NCBI RefSeq assembly: GCF_016863255.1
Contig: NZ_BOON01000005.1
Coordinates: 1-64,000, forward strand
Length of the DNA: 64,000 nucleotides
Reading direction: 5' to 3'
Source of the DNA: Planosporangium mesophilum
GTDB lineage: Bacteria; Actinomycetota; Actinomycetes; Mycobacteriales; Micromonosporaceae
Both the position numbers and the translations under genes were made by a program. Below the pieces are notes generated by a model that saw only the letters and a program-made list of their open reading frames with translations, did no database searches and was not told where the DNA came from. Each line of letters opens with the position of its first letter. The stretch's first letter is position 1. Of the stretch, positions 50,066-59,871 are shown one piece after another.

Positions 50066-50090
50066 CCTATAGGATGCCGATCCCTATAGG
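50066..50090. promoter_or_regulatory. GntR boxes CCTATAGG (copies 2 and 3)
   Basis: TTCCTATAGGAT and CCCTATAGGATC are palindromic sites 17 bp centre to centre, placed directly after the GntR stop and 50 bp before the dehydratase start. Confidence 0.6.
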
Positions 50091-50139
50091 ATCATGTTCG
50101 GCAGTTGCGAGGGGTCGGCTTCTGCGAGCGGGAGGTCCC

Positions 50140-51426
50140 ATGGCACGGATCGTCGCCGTCGACGTGGTCGACCTCCGCTTCCCGACCTCGCGCCACCTCG
50201 ACGGTTCGGACGCGATGAACCCGGACCCCGACTACTCCGCGGCGTACGTCGTGCTTCACACCGACGACGGCCCGGACGGGCACGGCTTCGCGTTCACCAT
50301 CGGTCGCGGCAACGACGTGCAGGCGGCCGGGATCCGGGCGCTGACGCCGTACCTGATGGGCCGCGACGTCGACGACCTCGACGGGCTCTACCACGAGCTG
50401 GTGGGCGACTCGCAGCTGCGCTGGCTCGGCCCGGAGAAGGGCGTCATGCACATGGCGATCGGCGCCGTGGTGAACGCCGCCTGGGACCTGGCCGCCAGGC
50501 GCGCCGGCCGGCCGCTCTGGAAACTGCTGGCCGACCTGGCGCCCGAGCGCATCGTGGACCTGGTCGACTGGCGGTACCTCAGCGACGCGCTCACCCGCGG
50601 CGAGGCGCTGGCGATCCTGCGCCGCGCCCAGCCGGGCCGCGCCGAGCGGGAGGCGCTGCTTCGCGCCGACGGCTACCCGGCGTACACGACGTCGCCGGGC
50701 TGGCTCGGGTACGGCGACGAGAAGGTACGGAGGCTGGCCAAGCAGGCGGTGGCCGACGGGTTCACGCAGATCAAGCTGAAGGTCGGCGCCGACCTGGACG
50801 ACGACGTACGCCGGATGCGCATCGCCCGCGAGGCGGTCGGTCCCGACGTACGGATGGCGATCGACGCCAACCAGCGCTGGGACGTCGACGAGGCGGTCCG
50901 GTGGGTGGAGCGGCTGCGGGAGTTCGACCCGTACTGGGTCGAGGAGCCCACCTCTCCCGACGACGTGCTGGGCCACGCGGCGATCCGCCGGGCGTGCGCG
51001 CCGGTACGGGTGGCCACCGGGGAGCACGTGGCCAACCGCGTGGTCTTCAAGCAACTCCTGCAGGCGGGCGCGATCGACGTACTCCAGCTCGACGCCGCCC
51101 GGGTCGGCGGGGTCAACGAGAACATCGCCATCCTGCTGCTGGCCGCGAAGTTCGGCGTACCGGTGTGCCCGCACGCCGGCGGGGTCGGCCTGTGTGAGCT
51201 GGTGCAGCACCTGGCCATGTTCGACTTCGTCGCGGTCTCCGGCGACCTGGCCGGACGGGTCATCGAGTACGTCGACCACCTGCACGAGCACTTCGTGGAC
51301 CCGGTGGTCGTGCGCGGCGGCCGGTACCGCGCACCGACCGCGCCCGGGTTCAGCGCGCAACTGCACCCGCAGATCCTGCGCCGGTTCCGCTACCCCGATG
51401 GTCCAGAGTGGAGGCTTGAGCGGTGA
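50140..51426 (+). CDS. L-fuconate dehydratase (enolase superfamily)
   Basis: This is a 428-aa mandelate-racemase-type enzyme that removes water from L-fuconate to give 2-keto-3-deoxy-L-fuconate. Seen: the base motif [17 protein letters not shown] (KxK), metal ligands in [18 protein letters not shown] and GEHVANR, the second base in [22 protein letters not shown], and the N-terminal [18 protein letters not shown] typical of fuconate dehydratases. ATG 50140 has GGGAGG. Overlaps the dehydrogenase gene (GTGA). Confidence 0.88.
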   Translation: MARIVAVDVVDLRFPTSRHLDGSDAMNPDPDYSAAYVVLHTDDGPDGHGFAFTIGRGNDVQAAGIRALTPYLMGRDVDDLDGLYHELVGDSQLRWLGPEKGVMHMAIGAVVNAAWDLAARRAGRPLWKLLADLAPERIVDLVDWRYLSDALTRGEALAILRRAQPGRAEREALLRADGYPAYTTSPGWLGYGDEKVRRLAKQAVADGFTQIKLKVGADLDDDVRRMRIAREAVGPDVRMAIDANQRWDVDEAVRWVERLREFDPYWVEEPTSPDDVLGHAAIRRACAPVRVATGEHVANRVVFKQLLQAGAIDVLQLDAARVGGVNENIAILLLAAKFGVPVCPHAGGVGLCELVQHLAMFDFVAVSGDLAGRVIEYVDHLHEHFVDPVVVRGGRYRAPTAPGFSAQLHPQILRRFRYPDGPEWRLER

Positions 51427-52175
51427 GTGACTTCAACGGCCTGGTGGCGGTCGTCACCGGCGGGGCGTCGGGCATCGGCCTGGCCACCGCCACGCTGCTG
51501 GCCGCCCGCGGCGCGCGGGTGGCCTGCTTCGACCTCGAGGCCGACGAACTGCCCGACCCGCTCGTCGGGATCGTCTGCGACGTGACCTCCGATGACGCTG
51601 TGCGGGCCGCCGTCGAGGGCGCCACTGAACGGTTCGGCCGCCTCGACGTGGTCGTCAACAACGCCGGCATCGGCGCCATCGGTACGGTCGCCGACAACCC
51701 CGACGCCGAGTGGCTGCGCGTCCTCGACGTCAACCTGCTCGGCACGGTGCGGGTGACCCGCGCCGCCCTGCCGCACCTGCGCCGGTCCCCCGCCGCGGCC
51801 GTCGTCAACACCTGCTCGGTCGCGGCGACCGCCGGCCTGCCGCAGCGCGCGCTGTACAGCGCCTCGAAGGGCGCGGTGCTGTCCCTGACCCTGGCGATGG
51901 CGGCCGACCACGTCCGGGAAGGCATCCGGGTCAACTGCGTCACCCCGGGTACCGCCGACACGCCGTGGGTCGGCCGGCTGCTCGACCGGGCCGACGACCC
52001 GGCGGCCGAGCGCGCGGCGCTGAACGCCCGCCAGCCGATGGGGCGGCTGGTCAGCGCCGACGAGGTGGCGCACGCGATCGCGTACCTCGCCTCGCCACTG
52101 TCGGGTTCGACCACCGGTACGGCGCTCCCCGTCGACGGCGGCATGCAGGGCCTACGGGTGCGCCCCTCGTCATGA
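51423..52175 (+). CDS. short-chain dehydrogenase of the fucose pathway
   Basis: This is a 250-aa SDR enzyme. Seen: NAD-binding [32 protein letters not shown] (acidic Asp after beta-2 indicating NAD preference), NNAGIG, catalytic Ser in [10 protein letters not shown], Tyr-x-x-x-Lys in YSASKGAV and the PGTADTPW loop. Coupled to the fuconate dehydratase. It may act on L-fucose itself or on 2-keto-3-deoxy-L-fuconate; both are SDR reactions in this pathway. Confidence 0.85.
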   Translation: MSDFNGLVAVVTGGASGIGLATATLLAARGARVACFDLEADELPDPLVGIVCDVTSDDAVRAAVEGATERFGRLDVVVNNAGIGAIGTVADNPDAEWLRVLDVNLLGTVRVTRAALPHLRRSPAAAVVNTCSVAATAGLPQRALYSASKGAVLSLTLAMAADHVREGIRVNCVTPGTADTPWVGRLLDRADDPAAERAALNARQPMGRLVSADEVAHAIAYLASPLSGSTTGTALPVDGGMQGLRVRPSS

Positions 52176-52192
52176 GCGGGCGGCGGGGCCGC

Positions 52193-53473
52193 TCAGCCGG
52201 CGGCGGCAGCCGCCGTCATGGCCTCCGCGATGCGCTCGACGTCGGCGTCCTGAGTGACGTACGGCGGCATCGTGTAGATCAGGTCGCGGAAGGGGCGCAG
52301 CCAGACGCCCTGCTCGGTCGCGGCCCGCGTGGCGGCGGGGATGTCGACGTCGTGGTCGAGCTGGATGACGCCGATCGCGCCCAGTACCCGTACGTCGACG
52401 ACGCCGGGCACGTCGGCGGCGGGTGCGAGGGCGGTCCGTAGCCCGGCCTCGATGCGCTTCACGCTGGTCCGCCAGTCGCCGTCGGCCAGCAGGTCCAGCG
52501 AGGCGTTGGAGACCGCGCACGCCAGGGGGTTGCCCATGAACGTCGGACCGTGTGCCAGCACCGGCACGCTCCCCCGCGCGATGCCGTCGGCCACCTCCGG
52601 GGTGCACAGGGTCGCCGCGAACGACAGGTACCCGCCGGACAGGGCCTTGCCGACGCACATCACGTCCGGGCTGACCCCGGCGTGGTCGGCGGCGAACAGG
52701 GCTCCGGTACGGCCGAACCCGGTGGCGATCTCGTCGAAGACGAGCAGCACGTCGTTGGCCTTCGTGACCTCCCGCAGCACCCGCAGGTACTCCGGCGAGT
52801 GGAACCGCATCCCGCCCGCGCCCTGCACCACCGGCTCGACGATGACGGCGGCGAGTTCGTCTGCGTGCCGTTCGATCAGTCCGGTCAGATCCTGGGCGTA
52901 GCCGGGGTCGAACTCGGCCGGCGGGGCGTCCGCGAAGACCTGCCGGGGCAGTACCCCGGACCACAGGTGATGCATGCCCCCGTCAGGGTCGCAGACCGAC
53001 ATCGGGTGAAACGTGTCGCCGTGGTAGCCGCCGCGCCAGGTCAGCAGGCGGCGCTTGGCGGGCCGGCCGAGCGAGCGCCAGTACTGGAGGCACATCTTCA
53101 CCGCCACCTCGACCGAGACCGAGCCGGAGTCGGAGAAGAAGACGTGTTCCAGGCCGGCGGGGCTCAGCTCCACCAGCCGGGTCGCGAGCCGTACCGCCGG
53201 GGAGTGGGTGAGGCCGCCGAACATCACGTGGCTCATCCGGCCCAACTGGTCGCGGACCGCGGCGTCGAGGACCGGGTGCGCGTACCCGTGGATCGCCGCC
53301 CACCACGACGACATCCCGTCGACGAGCTCCCGGTGACCCGCCACCGGCTCCGCGAGGCGCAGCCGCACGCCCGCCGCCGACTCGACGACGAGCGGGGTGG
53401 TCGTACCGGGCATCGGTGCGTACGGGTGCCAGACGTGGGCACGGTCCAGTTCGAGCAGGTCAGCGGGGCGCAC
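52193..53473 (-). CDS. bioA: adenosylmethionine-8-amino-7-oxononanoate aminotransferase
   Basis: This is a 426-aa PLP enzyme of biotin synthesis, converting KAPA to DAPA using SAM as amino donor. Seen: [82 protein letters not shown] and the PLP lysine in VGKALSGGY. No bioD, bioF or bioB is adjacent, so the rest of the pathway is elsewhere. It starts with GTG. It ends 17 bp from the convergent SDR gene. Confidence 0.93.
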   Translation of the reverse strand: MRPADLLELDRAHVWHPYAPMPGTTTPLVVESAAGVRLRLAEPVAGHRELVDGMSSWWAAIHGYAHPVLDAAVRDQLGRMSHVMFGGLTHSPAVRLATRLVELSPAGLEHVFFSDSGSVSVEVAVKMCLQYWRSLGRPAKRRLLTWRGGYHGDTFHPMSVCDPDGGMHHLWSGVLPRQVFADAPPAEFDPGYAQDLTGLIERHADELAAVIVEPVVQGAGGMRFHSPEYLRVLREVTKANDVLLVFDEIATGFGRTGALFAADHAGVSPDVMCVGKALSGGYLSFAATLCTPEVADGIARGSVPVLAHGPTFMGNPLACAVSNASLDLLADGDWRTSVKRIEAGLRTALAPAADVPGVVDVRVLGAIGVIQLDHDVDIPAATRAATEQGVWLRPFRDLIYTMPPYVTQDADVERIAEAMTAAAAAG

Positions 53474-53515
53474 GCGCCGCAGCCTACCCGCCCTGTCCCG
53501 CGCCCGACCGCGAAC

Positions 53516-54412
53516 CTACAGCGACGCCAGGAACGCGGCCACCTCGTCGCGCTCGGCGGGCGACACCTCGCTGATCGGCGGGCGTACCGACCGCCGGCAC
53601 AGCCCGAGCTGGGCCAGCGCCTCCTTGACCACCGACACGTTGGCCGCGTTGCCGGCCCGGGCGCGCATGTCCTCGAACGGCTTGATCCGGCGCCAGACCG
53701 CCATCGCAGCCTCGTGCTCGCCGGCCTGCAGCAGGCCCAGGAGCTGCAACGACTGGTGCGGAGCGACGTTCACCAGGCCGGAGGTGAAGCCGCGGGCGCC
53801 GCCCAGCCAGAAGTACGGGGCCCACGTTTCGGCCAGCCCGCACACCCACGCCAGGCGTTCGGCTCCGACCGCCTCGATCAGGCCGGGCAGGGACAGCGGA
53901 TCTGGTACGGCGTACTTGACGCCGACCACGTTGGGGCAGGTGTCGGCGAGCGCGACGAAGGCGTCCGCGGTGATCAGCGGGCTGCGTACGTAGGGCACCA
54001 CGCCGAGCTCGGGTACGGCCTCGGCGATCGCGCGGTGGTAGTCGACCCAGCCGTCCAGCGACTGGTACGGGTGGACGGGCTGGTGCACCATCACGCCGTG
54101 CGCCCCGGCGTCGGCGGCGTCGCGCGCCATCGCCACGGCGCGCGCGACGTCGTGCCCGACGCCGGCGATCACGGTGACCCGGTCGGCCACCGCGTCGGTG
54201 GTGGTCCGCAGCCCGAGGGCCAGCTCGTCCGGGTCGAGCGAGTAGAACTCGCTGGTGTTGCCGTTGGGCGTGACGGTACCGATTCCCGCGTCGACGTACC
54301 GGGCGAGCACCTTGACGTACCCGTCGACGTCGACGCCACCGGCGGAGTCGAAGGGGGTCACGGTGATCGCGACGACGGACTCCAGCGCCCGTCGGACCTG
54401 TTCCAGGGACAT
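53516..54412 (-). CDS. DapA-family aldolase/dehydratase
   Basis: This is a 298-aa TIM-barrel enzyme of the dihydrodipicolinate synthase/N-acetylneuraminate lyase family. Seen: ITVTPFDSAGGVDVDGYVKVLARYVDAGIGTVTPNGNTSEFYSL, Tyr141 in VVPYVRS and Schiff-base Lys166 in VVGVKYAVPDP. The usual G-T-T-G-E pocket reads GNTSE, so it is not canonical DapA; 2-keto-3-deoxy sugar-acid aldolases or dehydratases are the likelier group. It is beside an IclR regulator and could process products of the dehydratases encoded in this window. ATG with GAGGAG upstream. Confidence 0.82.
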   Translation of the reverse strand: MSLEQVRRALESVVAITVTPFDSAGGVDVDGYVKVLARYVDAGIGTVTPNGNTSEFYSLDPDELALGLRTTTDAVADRVTVIAGVGHDVARAVAMARDAADAGAHGVMVHQPVHPYQSLDGWVDYHRAIAEAVPELGVVPYVRSPLITADAFVALADTCPNVVGVKYAVPDPLSLPGLIEAVGAERLAWVCGLAETWAPYFWLGGARGFTSGLVNVAPHQSLQLLGLLQAGEHEAAMAVWRRIKPFEDMRARAGNAANVSVVKEALAQLGLCRRSVRPPISEVSPAERDEVAAFLASL

Positions 54413-54462
54413 TGAGCGACTCCTCTTCACTCCATGAGCGACGCCAGCCGGCGGCCGGCGAC

Positions 54463-55230
54463 CTACGCCGGCCGGGCGCTGCGCGCGCCGAGGGCCGCCG
54501 ACACCTCGCGCGCCGTGTGCACCACCATCGGGGCCAGCCGCGCCACCTGTACCCGGCCGAGGTCGACGCTCAGGCCGGAGACGCTCACCGCGCCGATGGG
54601 CTCGCCCCGGTGGTCGACGACGACGGCGCCGACGCAGCGCACCCGGGCCGTGTTCTCCTCGTCGTCGAGCGCCCAGCCCCGGGCCCGTACCGTGGCGAGG
54701 TTCGCCAGCAGCGCCTCGGTCGTGGCCAGGGTGCGCGGCATCCGCCGGGGCAGGCCGGTACGCGCGGCGATCCGGCGCACCTCGTCGACCGGCAGCGCCG
54801 CCAGGATCGCCTTGCCGATGGCGGTGGAGTGCAGTGGCAGCGTGGCGCCGACGCGCGAGCGCATGCCGTACGCGCCGCGCCCCTCGAACTTGTCCACGTA
54901 CACCGCCTCGTCGCCCTGCCGTGCTCCGAAGTGGATGGTGAACCCGCTGCGCTCGCCCAACGCCCGCAGCGCCGGACGGGCCGCGCGGGCCAGGTCGGAG
55001 TCGTCGGCCGCGCACCCGGCGAGCCGGAGCAGCCCCGGGCCCAGCATGTAGTCGCGCTCCTCCCCCTCCCGTACCCAGCCCTGCGACACCAGCTCCCGCA
55101 GGATGCGGTGCACCGTCGAGATCGGCAGGCCGGTCACCTGCGCGACCCGGGAGAGCCGCCGGTGTTCGGTCAGCGCCTCCGCCACCGCCACCACCTTGGC
55201 GATGGCCGAAGGCGACCCCGTTCTGTTCAT
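54463..55230 (-). CDS. IclR-family transcriptional regulator
   Basis: This is a 255-aa regulator. Seen: winged HTH (AEALTEHRRLSRVAQVTGLPISTVHRILRELVSQGWV) and an IclR effector domain (GFTIHFGARQGDEAVYVDKFEG, LHSTAIGKAILAALPVDEV, GWALDDEENTARVRCVGAVVVDHRGEPIGAVSVSG). IclR proteins often control sugar-acid or aromatic catabolism. It lies just upstream of the DapA-family gene, which it likely controls. ATG 55230 is preferred; a GTG at 55257 is also possible. Confidence 0.88.
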   Translation of the reverse strand: MNRTGSPSAIAKVVAVAEALTEHRRLSRVAQVTGLPISTVHRILRELVSQGWVREGEERDYMLGPGLLRLAGCAADDSDLARAARPALRALGERSGFTIHFGARQGDEAVYVDKFEGRGAYGMRSRVGATLPLHSTAIGKAILAALPVDEVRRIAARTGLPRRMPRTLATTEALLANLATVRARGWALDDEENTARVRCVGAVVVDHRGEPIGAVSVSGLSVDLGRVQVARLAPMVVHTAREVSAALGARSARPA

Positions 55231-55573
55231 CTCACCACCCACCAGCCACCCGCTCACCGTCCTGCAAACCTTTCCAGACCGTCTACCGTCCGGCCGGCTG
55301 CGCCGTCAATAGATTCATCCCATGTATGGAATCCACGCCGCCCCGCGGAGCGGCCCATCATCGGTCAGCAACCCATCGGGAAGGACGAATAGGTGCTGAT
55401 GCACGCCCGTACGAGCATTATGTCTGTTGTCATGGAACCTGAATAGATACTGTCCTATCAATCGGATGAAAGGTGTTGACGCGCCCCACCGGGCGCCGAT
55501 TGACTCGCTCCCCAAACGGTTGCAGAAATCGTCAGGACAGCCAGTCGTCGAGACAGCCAACTGGAGCGGTTCG
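55231..55573. other. 343-bp divergent intergenic region
   Basis: Upstream region shared by the IclR and LacI genes. It has an AT-richer patch at about 55315-55470. I see no convincing palindromic operator. A frame open from 55427 into the LacI gene lacks a ribosome binding site and is not conserved-looking. Confidence 0.4.
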
Positions 55574-56626
55574 GTGCCGGTAACCATCCATGACGTCGCC
55601 CGCCGGGCGAAGGTCTCCGCCTCGACGGTGTCACGCGCCCTGGGCGCGTCCCACCACGTACGCGGCACCACCCGTGACCGCGTCCTGGCCGCCGCGCGGG
55701 AACTGGGCTACCAACCGAACCCCGCCGCGCAGAGCCTCATCACCGGCAAGACCGGCAACATCGGCATCGTCGTCCCCGACCTCGGCAACCCGTTCTACAC
55801 GGGCGTCCTGCGGGGCGTGCAGTCCCGCGCCCGCGCGGGCGGGTACGCCGTCTTCTTCGCCGACTGCGAGGAGGACGCGAGCGCGGAGGAGGCGCTCGTC
55901 CGGTCGATGGCCCGCCAGGTGGACGGTGTCATCATCTGCGCGCCGTTCTCCAGCGACACCCAGCTCAACGGGCTCCGGTCGGTCACCTCGCTGACGCTGC
56001 TCAACCGCCGACTGCGCGGGGTACCGGCGGTCTTCATGGACAGCGCAGGCGGCATGAAGCAGGTGGTGGACCACCTGGCCGCGCTCGGACACCGCCGGTG
56101 CGCGTACCTCAACGGGCCGCACAACGCGTGGTCCAACCGGGAGCGGCGGCGCGGGCTGCGGGCCGCGGCCGCCCGGCGGCACGTGGCGGTCGTCGAGTTC
56201 GGACCGTTCGAGCCGAAGTTCTCCGGCGGCGTACAGGCGGCCGACCTCGCGCTCGCCAGCGGCGTCAGCGCCGTCATCGCGTACAACGACCTGATGGCCC
56301 TGGGCGTGCTGTCCCGGCTGGCCGACCGCCGGGTGGCCGTACCGGACGAGATGAGCGTCGTGGGCTTCGACAACCTGCTGTACGCCGCCGTCTGCGCTCC
56401 GCCGCTGACGACCGTCGCCATGCCGATGGAGGCAGGTGGCCGCGCCGCCGTCGACCTCCTGCTCGCCGGCGTGGGTACCCCGGCCGACGGCGACCCCACG
56501 CCGTGCCGCGAACTGAGCACCAACCTGATCGTGCGGGCGACCACCGCCCCTGCTCCCGACAGCTCATCGGCGGCCCGACCCGCGCCGCCGCCCGGCCCCG
56601 GAAAGGTAACCGACACCGATGACTAG
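55574..56626 (+). CDS. LacI-family repressor of the sugar transport operon
   Basis: This is a 350-aa regulator. Seen: HTH with hinge (VTIHDVARRAKVSASTVSRALGASHHVRGTTRDRVLAAARELGYQPNPAAQSL) and a sugar-binding domain (NIGIVVPDLGNPFYTGVLRGVQ, SAVIAYNDLMALGVLSRL, VGFDNLLYAAVCAPPLTTVAMP). GTG start at 55574. Its end overlaps the start of the binding-protein gene by 8 bp, so the regulator leads the operon it likely controls. Confidence 0.9.
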   Translation: MPVTIHDVARRAKVSASTVSRALGASHHVRGTTRDRVLAAARELGYQPNPAAQSLITGKTGNIGIVVPDLGNPFYTGVLRGVQSRARAGGYAVFFADCEEDASAEEALVRSMARQVDGVIICAPFSSDTQLNGLRSVTSLTLLNRRLRGVPAVFMDSAGGMKQVVDHLAALGHRRCAYLNGPHNAWSNRERRRGLRAAAARRHVAVVEFGPFEPKFSGGVQAADLALASGVSAVIAYNDLMALGVLSRLADRRVAVPDEMSVVGFDNLLYAAVCAPPLTTVAMPMEAGGRAAVDLLLAGVGTPADGDPTPCRELSTNLIVRATTAPAPDSSSAARPAPPPGPGKVTDTDD

Positions 56627-57830
56627 ACCCTTGCACCGGTACGCCCTGGTGGTGGCCGCCGCGGCGCTCGTCGCGGCCGGCTGCGGCGCACCCGACAGCG
56701 GCAAGCCCGGCACCACCGCCACCGGCGGCTCGGTGCCCGACAAGCCGTCGAAGCCGCAGACGCTCAACATCATGGACGTCGCCGGGAACCTCCAGCTCAC
56801 GCAGGGCATCCTGGACGACTTCCAGAAGGCACACCCCGAGATCGTCTCGAAGATCGTGACGACGAAGGCGACCGCGCCCGAGCTCGCTCCGAAGATCAAG
56901 GCGGAGCAGGACGCCGGGCGGCTCGACATCGACATGGTGCTCACCGGTACCGACGGTCTGGCCGCCGGCATCGCCCAGAACCTGTGGGCCAAGCTCACCC
57001 CCGACCACAACGCCAAGCTGCCGGCGCTGGGCGACATCTACACCGAAGACTCGCTGAAGATGCAGGAGCTGGCCCAGGGCTACGGCGTGGTCGTCACGGA
57101 GTACCCGGCCGGCCCGCTGATCATGTACAACCCGAAGACGGTACCGACGCCGCCGACGACCGCCGAGGAACTCCTCGCGTACGCGAAGGCGCACCCCAAG
57201 AAGGTCGAGTACGCGCAGCCGCGCAACTCCGGCCCCGCCCGTACCCTGCTGATGGGCCTGCCCTACATCCTCGGCGACAGCAACCCCAAGGACCCGGCGA
57301 CCTGGGACAAGACCTGGGCGTACCTGGCCGAGATGGCGCCGTACCAGCCGGCCTACCCGGGCGGCACCGGGCAGACGATGAAGGACATCGCCAACGGCAC
57401 CGTCGACATCATCGCCAGCACGACCGGCTGGGACATCAACCCCCGCGCGCTGGGTACGGTGCCGGCGGAGATGAAGGTCGGCACGCTCTCCGGCTTCCGC
57501 TGGATCACCGACGCGCACTACATGGTGGTCCCGAGGGGCATCGACAAGGACAAGCTGTCGGCCGTCCTCAACCTCATGAAGTTCGCCCTGCAACCCAAGG
57601 AGCAGGCGATCACGTACGACCAGGGCTACTTCTACCCGGGCCCGGCGGTCAAGGGCGTGACCCTCGACATGGCGCCACAGAAGAGCCAGGACACCATCAA
57701 GCAGTTCGGGCGCCCCGAGTACTCCGACCTCATCTCCAGCACCCCCAAGGAGACGTCGCTGCCCGCCGACGCGCAGGTGAAGGCGTTCGACCTGTGGGAC
57801 CAAAAAGTTGGGTCAGTGGCGAAGAAATGA
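56619..57830 (+). CDS. family 1 extracellular solute-binding lipoprotein
   Basis: This is a 403-aa lipoprotein. Seen: lipobox VAAGCG (Cys about 20), then an MBP/spermidine-type fold (LNIMDVAGNLQLTQGILDDFQKAHPEIVSKIV, NLWAKLTPDHNAKLPALGDI, PAGPLIMYNPKTVPTPPTTAEELLAYAKAHPKKVEYAQP). It delivers substrate to the two permeases encoded downstream. The gene order resembles both sugar and polyamine importers. The neighbouring dehydratase favours a sugar or sugar acid. Confidence 0.88.
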   Translation: MTRPLHRYALVVAAAALVAAGCGAPDSGKPGTTATGGSVPDKPSKPQTLNIMDVAGNLQLTQGILDDFQKAHPEIVSKIVTTKATAPELAPKIKAEQDAGRLDIDMVLTGTDGLAAGIAQNLWAKLTPDHNAKLPALGDIYTEDSLKMQELAQGYGVVVTEYPAGPLIMYNPKTVPTPPTTAEELLAYAKAHPKKVEYAQPRNSGPARTLLMGLPYILGDSNPKDPATWDKTWAYLAEMAPYQPAYPGGTGQTMKDIANGTVDIIASTTGWDINPRALGTVPAEMKVGTLSGFRWITDAHYMVVPRGIDKDKLSAVLNLMKFALQPKEQAITYDQGYFYPGPAVKGVTLDMAPQKSQDTIKQFGRPEYSDLISSTPKETSLPADAQVKAFDLWDQKVGSVAKK

Positions 57831-58966
57831 CCGAGAACCGGTTCGACCACCTGCGGCTGGACCAGGTCAGCCGGCGCTTCGGGGGCCGCGCGGCCCTCGA
57901 GGCGCTGGATCTGAGCATCGCCGGCGGCGAGTTCGTGGCGCTGCTCGGACCCTCCGGCTGCGGGAAGTCCACCGCGCTCAACTGCCTGGCCGGACTGCTG
58001 CCCCTGTCGGGGGGCAGCATCTGGCTGGACGACCGGCGCATCGACACCCTGCCGCCGGAGAAGCGCGGGTTCGGCATGGTCTTCCAGAACTACGCCCTGT
58101 TCCCGCACCTTTCGGTACGCCGCAACGTCGGCTTCGGCCTGCGCATGCGCCGCGTGAGTCGGGAGGAGACCCGCCGGCGCGTGGACGAGGCGCTGCGGAT
58201 GGTGCAGTTGCAGCAGTACGCCGACCGGCTGCCCGGGCAGCTCTCCGGCGGCCAGCAGCAGCGGGTGGCGATCGCCCGCGCGATCGTCCTCGAGCCCCCG
58301 CTGGTACTCATGGACGAACCACTGTCCAACCTGGACGCCGCCCTGCGCCTGGAGATGCGTACCGAGATCCGGCGGCTGCACCAGTCGCTCGGACTGACCA
58401 CGGTGTACGTCACGCACGACCAGGAGGAGGCGCTGTCGCTGGCCGACCGGCTCGTGATCCTGCGCGAGGGCGTGGTGCAGCAGGTCGGTACCCCCGAGGA
58501 GCTGTACCGGGGGCCGGTCAACGCGTACGTCGCCGGCTTCATGGGGTACCGCAACCTGCTGCCGGTACAGACCGACGGCGGGCAGGGCGCGGTACGGGTG
58601 ACCGCGCCGGGGCTCGCGGTTACGGGTACCGCCCGCGAGGCGGTGGCCGGCGGCCCGGCAGTGGCCGCCATCCGGCCCGAGGACTTCGTGGTCACGGACA
58701 CCGGCGACAACCTCATCTCCGTCGACGTCGAGGTCGTCGAGTACCACGGTCGTGAGCAGGCGGTACAGGGCAGGCTGAAGGGCGGCCAGGTGATCCGGCT
58801 GCGGTCGGTCGACCGGCTGGCGCCCGGCGACGCGGTGACCGTCGCCGTACCCGCCGACAAGCTGCTGGTCTTCGCCGCCGACGCCGATGCCCTCGCGGCC
58901 GCCGAGGCGGCGGCCGGGGGACGGTCGGCGTCACCCGCCGCCGCACCGGCCGGGGCGGCGACATGA
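57827..58966 (+). CDS. ABC importer ATPase (PotA/UgpC type, TOBE domain)
   Basis: This is a 379-aa ATPase. Seen: Walker A LLGPSGCGKSTALNCL, Q-loop FQNYALFPHLSV, signature LSGGQQQRVAIARAI, Walker B LVLMDEPLSNLDA, switch His in VYVTHDQEEALSLADR, and a C-terminal TOBE-like domain (AIRPEDFVV..VEVVEYHGREQAVQGRLKGG). ATG overlaps the binding-protein stop. The C-terminal tail is Ala-rich. Confidence 0.93.
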   Translation: MTENRFDHLRLDQVSRRFGGRAALEALDLSIAGGEFVALLGPSGCGKSTALNCLAGLLPLSGGSIWLDDRRIDTLPPEKRGFGMVFQNYALFPHLSVRRNVGFGLRMRRVSREETRRRVDEALRMVQLQQYADRLPGQLSGGQQQRVAIARAIVLEPPLVLMDEPLSNLDAALRLEMRTEIRRLHQSLGLTTVYVTHDQEEALSLADRLVILREGVVQQVGTPEELYRGPVNAYVAGFMGYRNLLPVQTDGGQGAVRVTAPGLAVTGTAREAVAGGPAVAAIRPEDFVVTDTGDNLISVDVEVVEYHGREQAVQGRLKGGQVIRLRSVDRLAPGDAVTVAVPADKLLVFAADADALAAAEAAAGGRSASPAAAPAGAAT

Positions 58967-59871
58967 CCAGTGCCCTGGCCGAAGCGACACCGGAGCGGCT
59001 GGCGCTGCGCCACCGGCTCGCCGAGCGCGGAATCGACCGGGTACTCCTGCTCCTGCTCCCCGGCGTCGCGTTCGTGGTCGCACTGTTCCTGTACCCGTTC
59101 CTGTACGGCCTGGGCCTGTCCTTCCAGCCGAAGCAGGGCGGCGGCCCGTTCGCCAACTACCAGCGGTTCTTCGCCGAGCCGTACCTGCGCGACACCATCT
59201 GGATCACGCTACGACTCGGCCTGCCCGCGGCGCTGATCAACGTGCTCGCGTCGGTGCCGATCGCGTACCGGATGCGCGGCCCGGTACGCGGCAAGCGCCT
59301 GATCACCACGATCCTGGTCGTCCCGATCACGCTGGGCACGGTCCTCACCGCCGAGGGCATCATCCAGTACTTCGGGCCGGCCGGCTGGTTCAACAAGGTC
59401 CTCCGCGCCCTGCACCTCACCGACGGCGCGGTGCCGCTGATCCAGAACTACTGGGGCGTGCTGTTCTCGCTGATCATCAGCGGTTTCCCGTTCGCGTTCC
59501 TGCTCACGACGTCGTACCTGTCGGGCATCGACCCGAGCCTGGAGAAGGCCGCGTCCGTCCTGGGCGCGGGCTGGTGGCAGCGGTTCCGGCACATCACGTT
59601 TCCGCTGCTGTCGCCGGGGCTGGCGATGACGTTCTGCCTCACGTTCGTGCTGGCGTTCTCGGTGTTCCCGTCGGCGATCCTGGTCGGTGACCCGTCGCGG
59701 ACCACCCACGTCATCTCGATCGCGGCGGTGCACGCCTCGAACGAGCAGTACGACTACTCGATGGGTTCGACGATCGCAATGATCATGGCGGTGGTCATGC
59801 TCATCGTGATCGCGATCGTGCTGACCTGGCGCGGGCGCATGTACCGGGGCGCGACGGGGGGCAAGGGATGA
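58963..59871 (+). CDS. ABC importer permease 1
   Basis: This is a 302-aa permease with six TM helices and the EAA-type loop DPSLEKAASVLGAGWWQRFRHITFPLLSPG. Overlaps the ATPase gene (ATGA) and the next permease gene (ATGA). It resembles PotB/UgpA-like subunits. Confidence 0.9.
   Translation: MTSALAEATPERLALRHRLAERGIDRVLLLLLPGVAFVVALFLYPFLYGLGLSFQPKQGGGPFANYQRFFAEPYLRDTIWITLRLGLPAALINVLASVPIAYRMRGPVRGKRLITTILVVPITLGTVLTAEGIIQYFGPAGWFNKVLRALHLTDGAVPLIQNYWGVLFSLIISGFPFAFLLTTSYLSGIDPSLEKAASVLGAGWWQRFRHITFPLLSPGLAMTFCLTFVLAFSVFPSAILVGDPSRTTHVISIAAVHASNEQYDYSMGSTIAMIMAVVMLIVIAIVLTWRGRMYRGATGGKG

Noticed and set aside
53516-54412. Assignment as dihydrodipicolinate synthase dapA
   Set aside because: The DapA pocket motif is altered to GNTSE and the gene sits with an IclR regulator, not with lysine genes.
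55455-55464. CCTATCAATC upstream of the LacI gene as a third sulfur-type operator
   Set aside because: Matches ten bases of the 44265 element but lacks the TAGG arm and dyad symmetry; likely chance.
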